This document shows, one piece after another, positions 20,693 to 21,263 of a stretch of DNA of 21,263 nucleotides. The translations under genes were made by a program, and so were the position numbers. The stretch is from Nitrososphaerota archaeon (GTDB lineage: Archaea > Thermoproteota > Nitrososphaeria > Nitrososphaerales > Nitrosopumilaceae): contig JAGWGO010000006.1 in assembly GCA_028867395.1 (NCBI GenBank), forward strand, positions 1 to 21,263, read 5' to 3'. Below the pieces are notes generated by a model. That model was not told where the DNA came from. It did not search any database and saw nothing but the letters and a program-made list of their open reading frames with translations. Positions within the stretch are counted from its first letter, which is position 1, and the number at the start of each line of letters is the position of its first letter.

Positions 20693-21263
20693 TTATCTGC
20701 TCAGAATCTTGAGAAAAGTTCTATTTTTGACATCAACCACACCACTATACAAAATCCTAACCTCAGGCAATGCAAGGAAGGGAAGAAAGAGCGGAATTAG
20801 GTGCGGTTGCCTAAACTTGCAACCTGTCTCAACTATCTTTTCGTCGATCTCGTTGTATTTGGTTACTGCGTCACCAAGAGATAACTTGGATACCAGTCCT
20901 GCAACCGGCATCTCAAACTTTGATATTATTTTACCATCTTTTGAAACAGCCATGCCACCCTGTGTCTTTACAAGATCATTTGCCACAAGTGCCATCTCTT
21001 TTTCATTAGAGCCTATTACAATCAAGTCATTTTCATGAAAGCTCTGCGTAGAACCAAATGCGCCAATTCCAGCACCAAAGTTTTTCAAAAACCCGACACA
21101 TTGCTTGCCTGTTCCATATGTTCTGTCTATTGCAGCAACCTTCCAGACATCCTTATCCTGCGAAGACACTACATTGCCGTCCTTTACGTAGAGTTCGTCC
21201 TGATCCTTTTTTGTTATAATTTCCGTATCCAGTCGAATTATGGTGGTCTGGGCAGAGCTGCCC
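20693..21263 (-). CDS. ade: Adenine deaminase, C-terminal part (cut by window edge)
   Basis: The reading frame stays open to the window edge, giving 189 residues of the C-terminal domain. A GTG at 21169 is internal and not a start. The motifs WKVAAIDRTYGTGKQCVGFLKNFG, IGAFGSTQSFHENDLIVIGSNEKEMALVANDLVKTQGGMAV and the ending LFLPFLALPEVRILYSGVVDV match the Ade C-terminal domain that packs on the amidohydrolase barrel. Adenine deaminase turns adenine into hypoxanthine for salvage to IMP, linking to guaB and guaA in this window. The metal-binding part lies outside, so activity cannot be judged. The thermosome gene starts 43 nt downstream. Confidence 0.85.
   Translation of the reverse strand, partial: GSSAQTTIIRLDTEIITKKDQDELYVKDGNVVSSQDKDVWKVAAIDRTYGTGKQCVGFLKNFGAGIGAFGSTQSFHENDLIVIGSNEKEMALVANDLVKTQGGMAVSKDGKIISKFEMPVAGLVSKLSLGDAVTKYNEIDEKIVETGCKFRQPHLIPLFLPFLALPEVRILYSGVVDVKNRTFLKILSR

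Noticed and set aside
20693..21169. A complete 158-aa protein starting at GTG 21169
   Set aside because: The frame is open to the window edge and the sequence matches only the C-terminal domain of adenine deaminase.
1..21263. CRISPR array, rRNA, transposase or integrase
   Set aside because: No regularly spaced repeats, no rRNA sequence and no recombinase motifs were found on either strand.

Overview
The window looks like a piece of a Thaumarchaeota (Nitrososphaerota) chromosome, most like the group I.1a ammonia-oxidising lineage. The evidence is archaeal: a group II chaperonin (thermosome), the exosome subunit Csl4, archaeal Dph2 and TiaS, an MptE-type pterin kinase, and an initiator tRNA with introns. 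Many genes have an A/T-rich box about 27 nt before a TTG, GTG or ATG start and no ribosome-binding site, the usual look of leaderless archaeal mRNAs. Assignment to a genus is not possible from the sequence alone.

Layout. (1) 1-3427, minus strand: a histidine operon in the order hisG-hisD-hisC-HAD phosphatase (cut by the left edge), coupled by 1-4 nt overlaps. (2) 3460-5812, minus: class II HMG-CoA reductase (archaeal lipid precursors) behind an exported glucose/sorbosone dehydrogenase-like protein. (3) 5895-5999, plus: an initiator tRNA-Met carrying two tiny introns (13 nt in the D-loop and 17 nt at the canonical anticodon-loop site). Its last 3 nt overlap the stop codon of the convergent tiaS. 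(4) 5997-7552, minus: tiaS coupled to a small stand-alone Lrp/AsnC ligand-binding (RAM) domain protein. (5) 7634-10062, plus: dph2, csl4, pheA. (6) 10059-12888, minus: a two-TM exported-domain protein, guaB and a DHPS homologue, with the pterin diphosphokinase mptE divergent at 12924. (7) 13820-15918, plus: a coiled-coil protein of unknown function followed 5 nt later by guaA. (8) 15919-17040: a 1.1-kb segment bracketed by a near-perfect direct repeat of the last codons of guaA. It holds a small helical ORF flanked by its own direct repeats and a GC-richer flavin-reductase-like gene. I read it as a decayed or minimal integrated element at the guaA 3' end. (9) 17071-18006: a stand-alone GXGXG beta-helix protein and a 57-aa zinc-ribbon protein. 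(10) 18007-21263, minus: adenine deaminase (only the C-terminal part is in the window), thermosome and a PfkB-family kinase.

Themes. Purine metabolism recurs (guaB, guaA, adenine deaminase, possibly the PfkB kinase). Pterin/C1-carrier synthesis is represented by mptE and the DHPS homologue, and translation by the tRNA, tiaS and dph2. The two observations most worth following up are the doubly interrupted initiator tRNA and the guaA-tail duplication with its small cargo.
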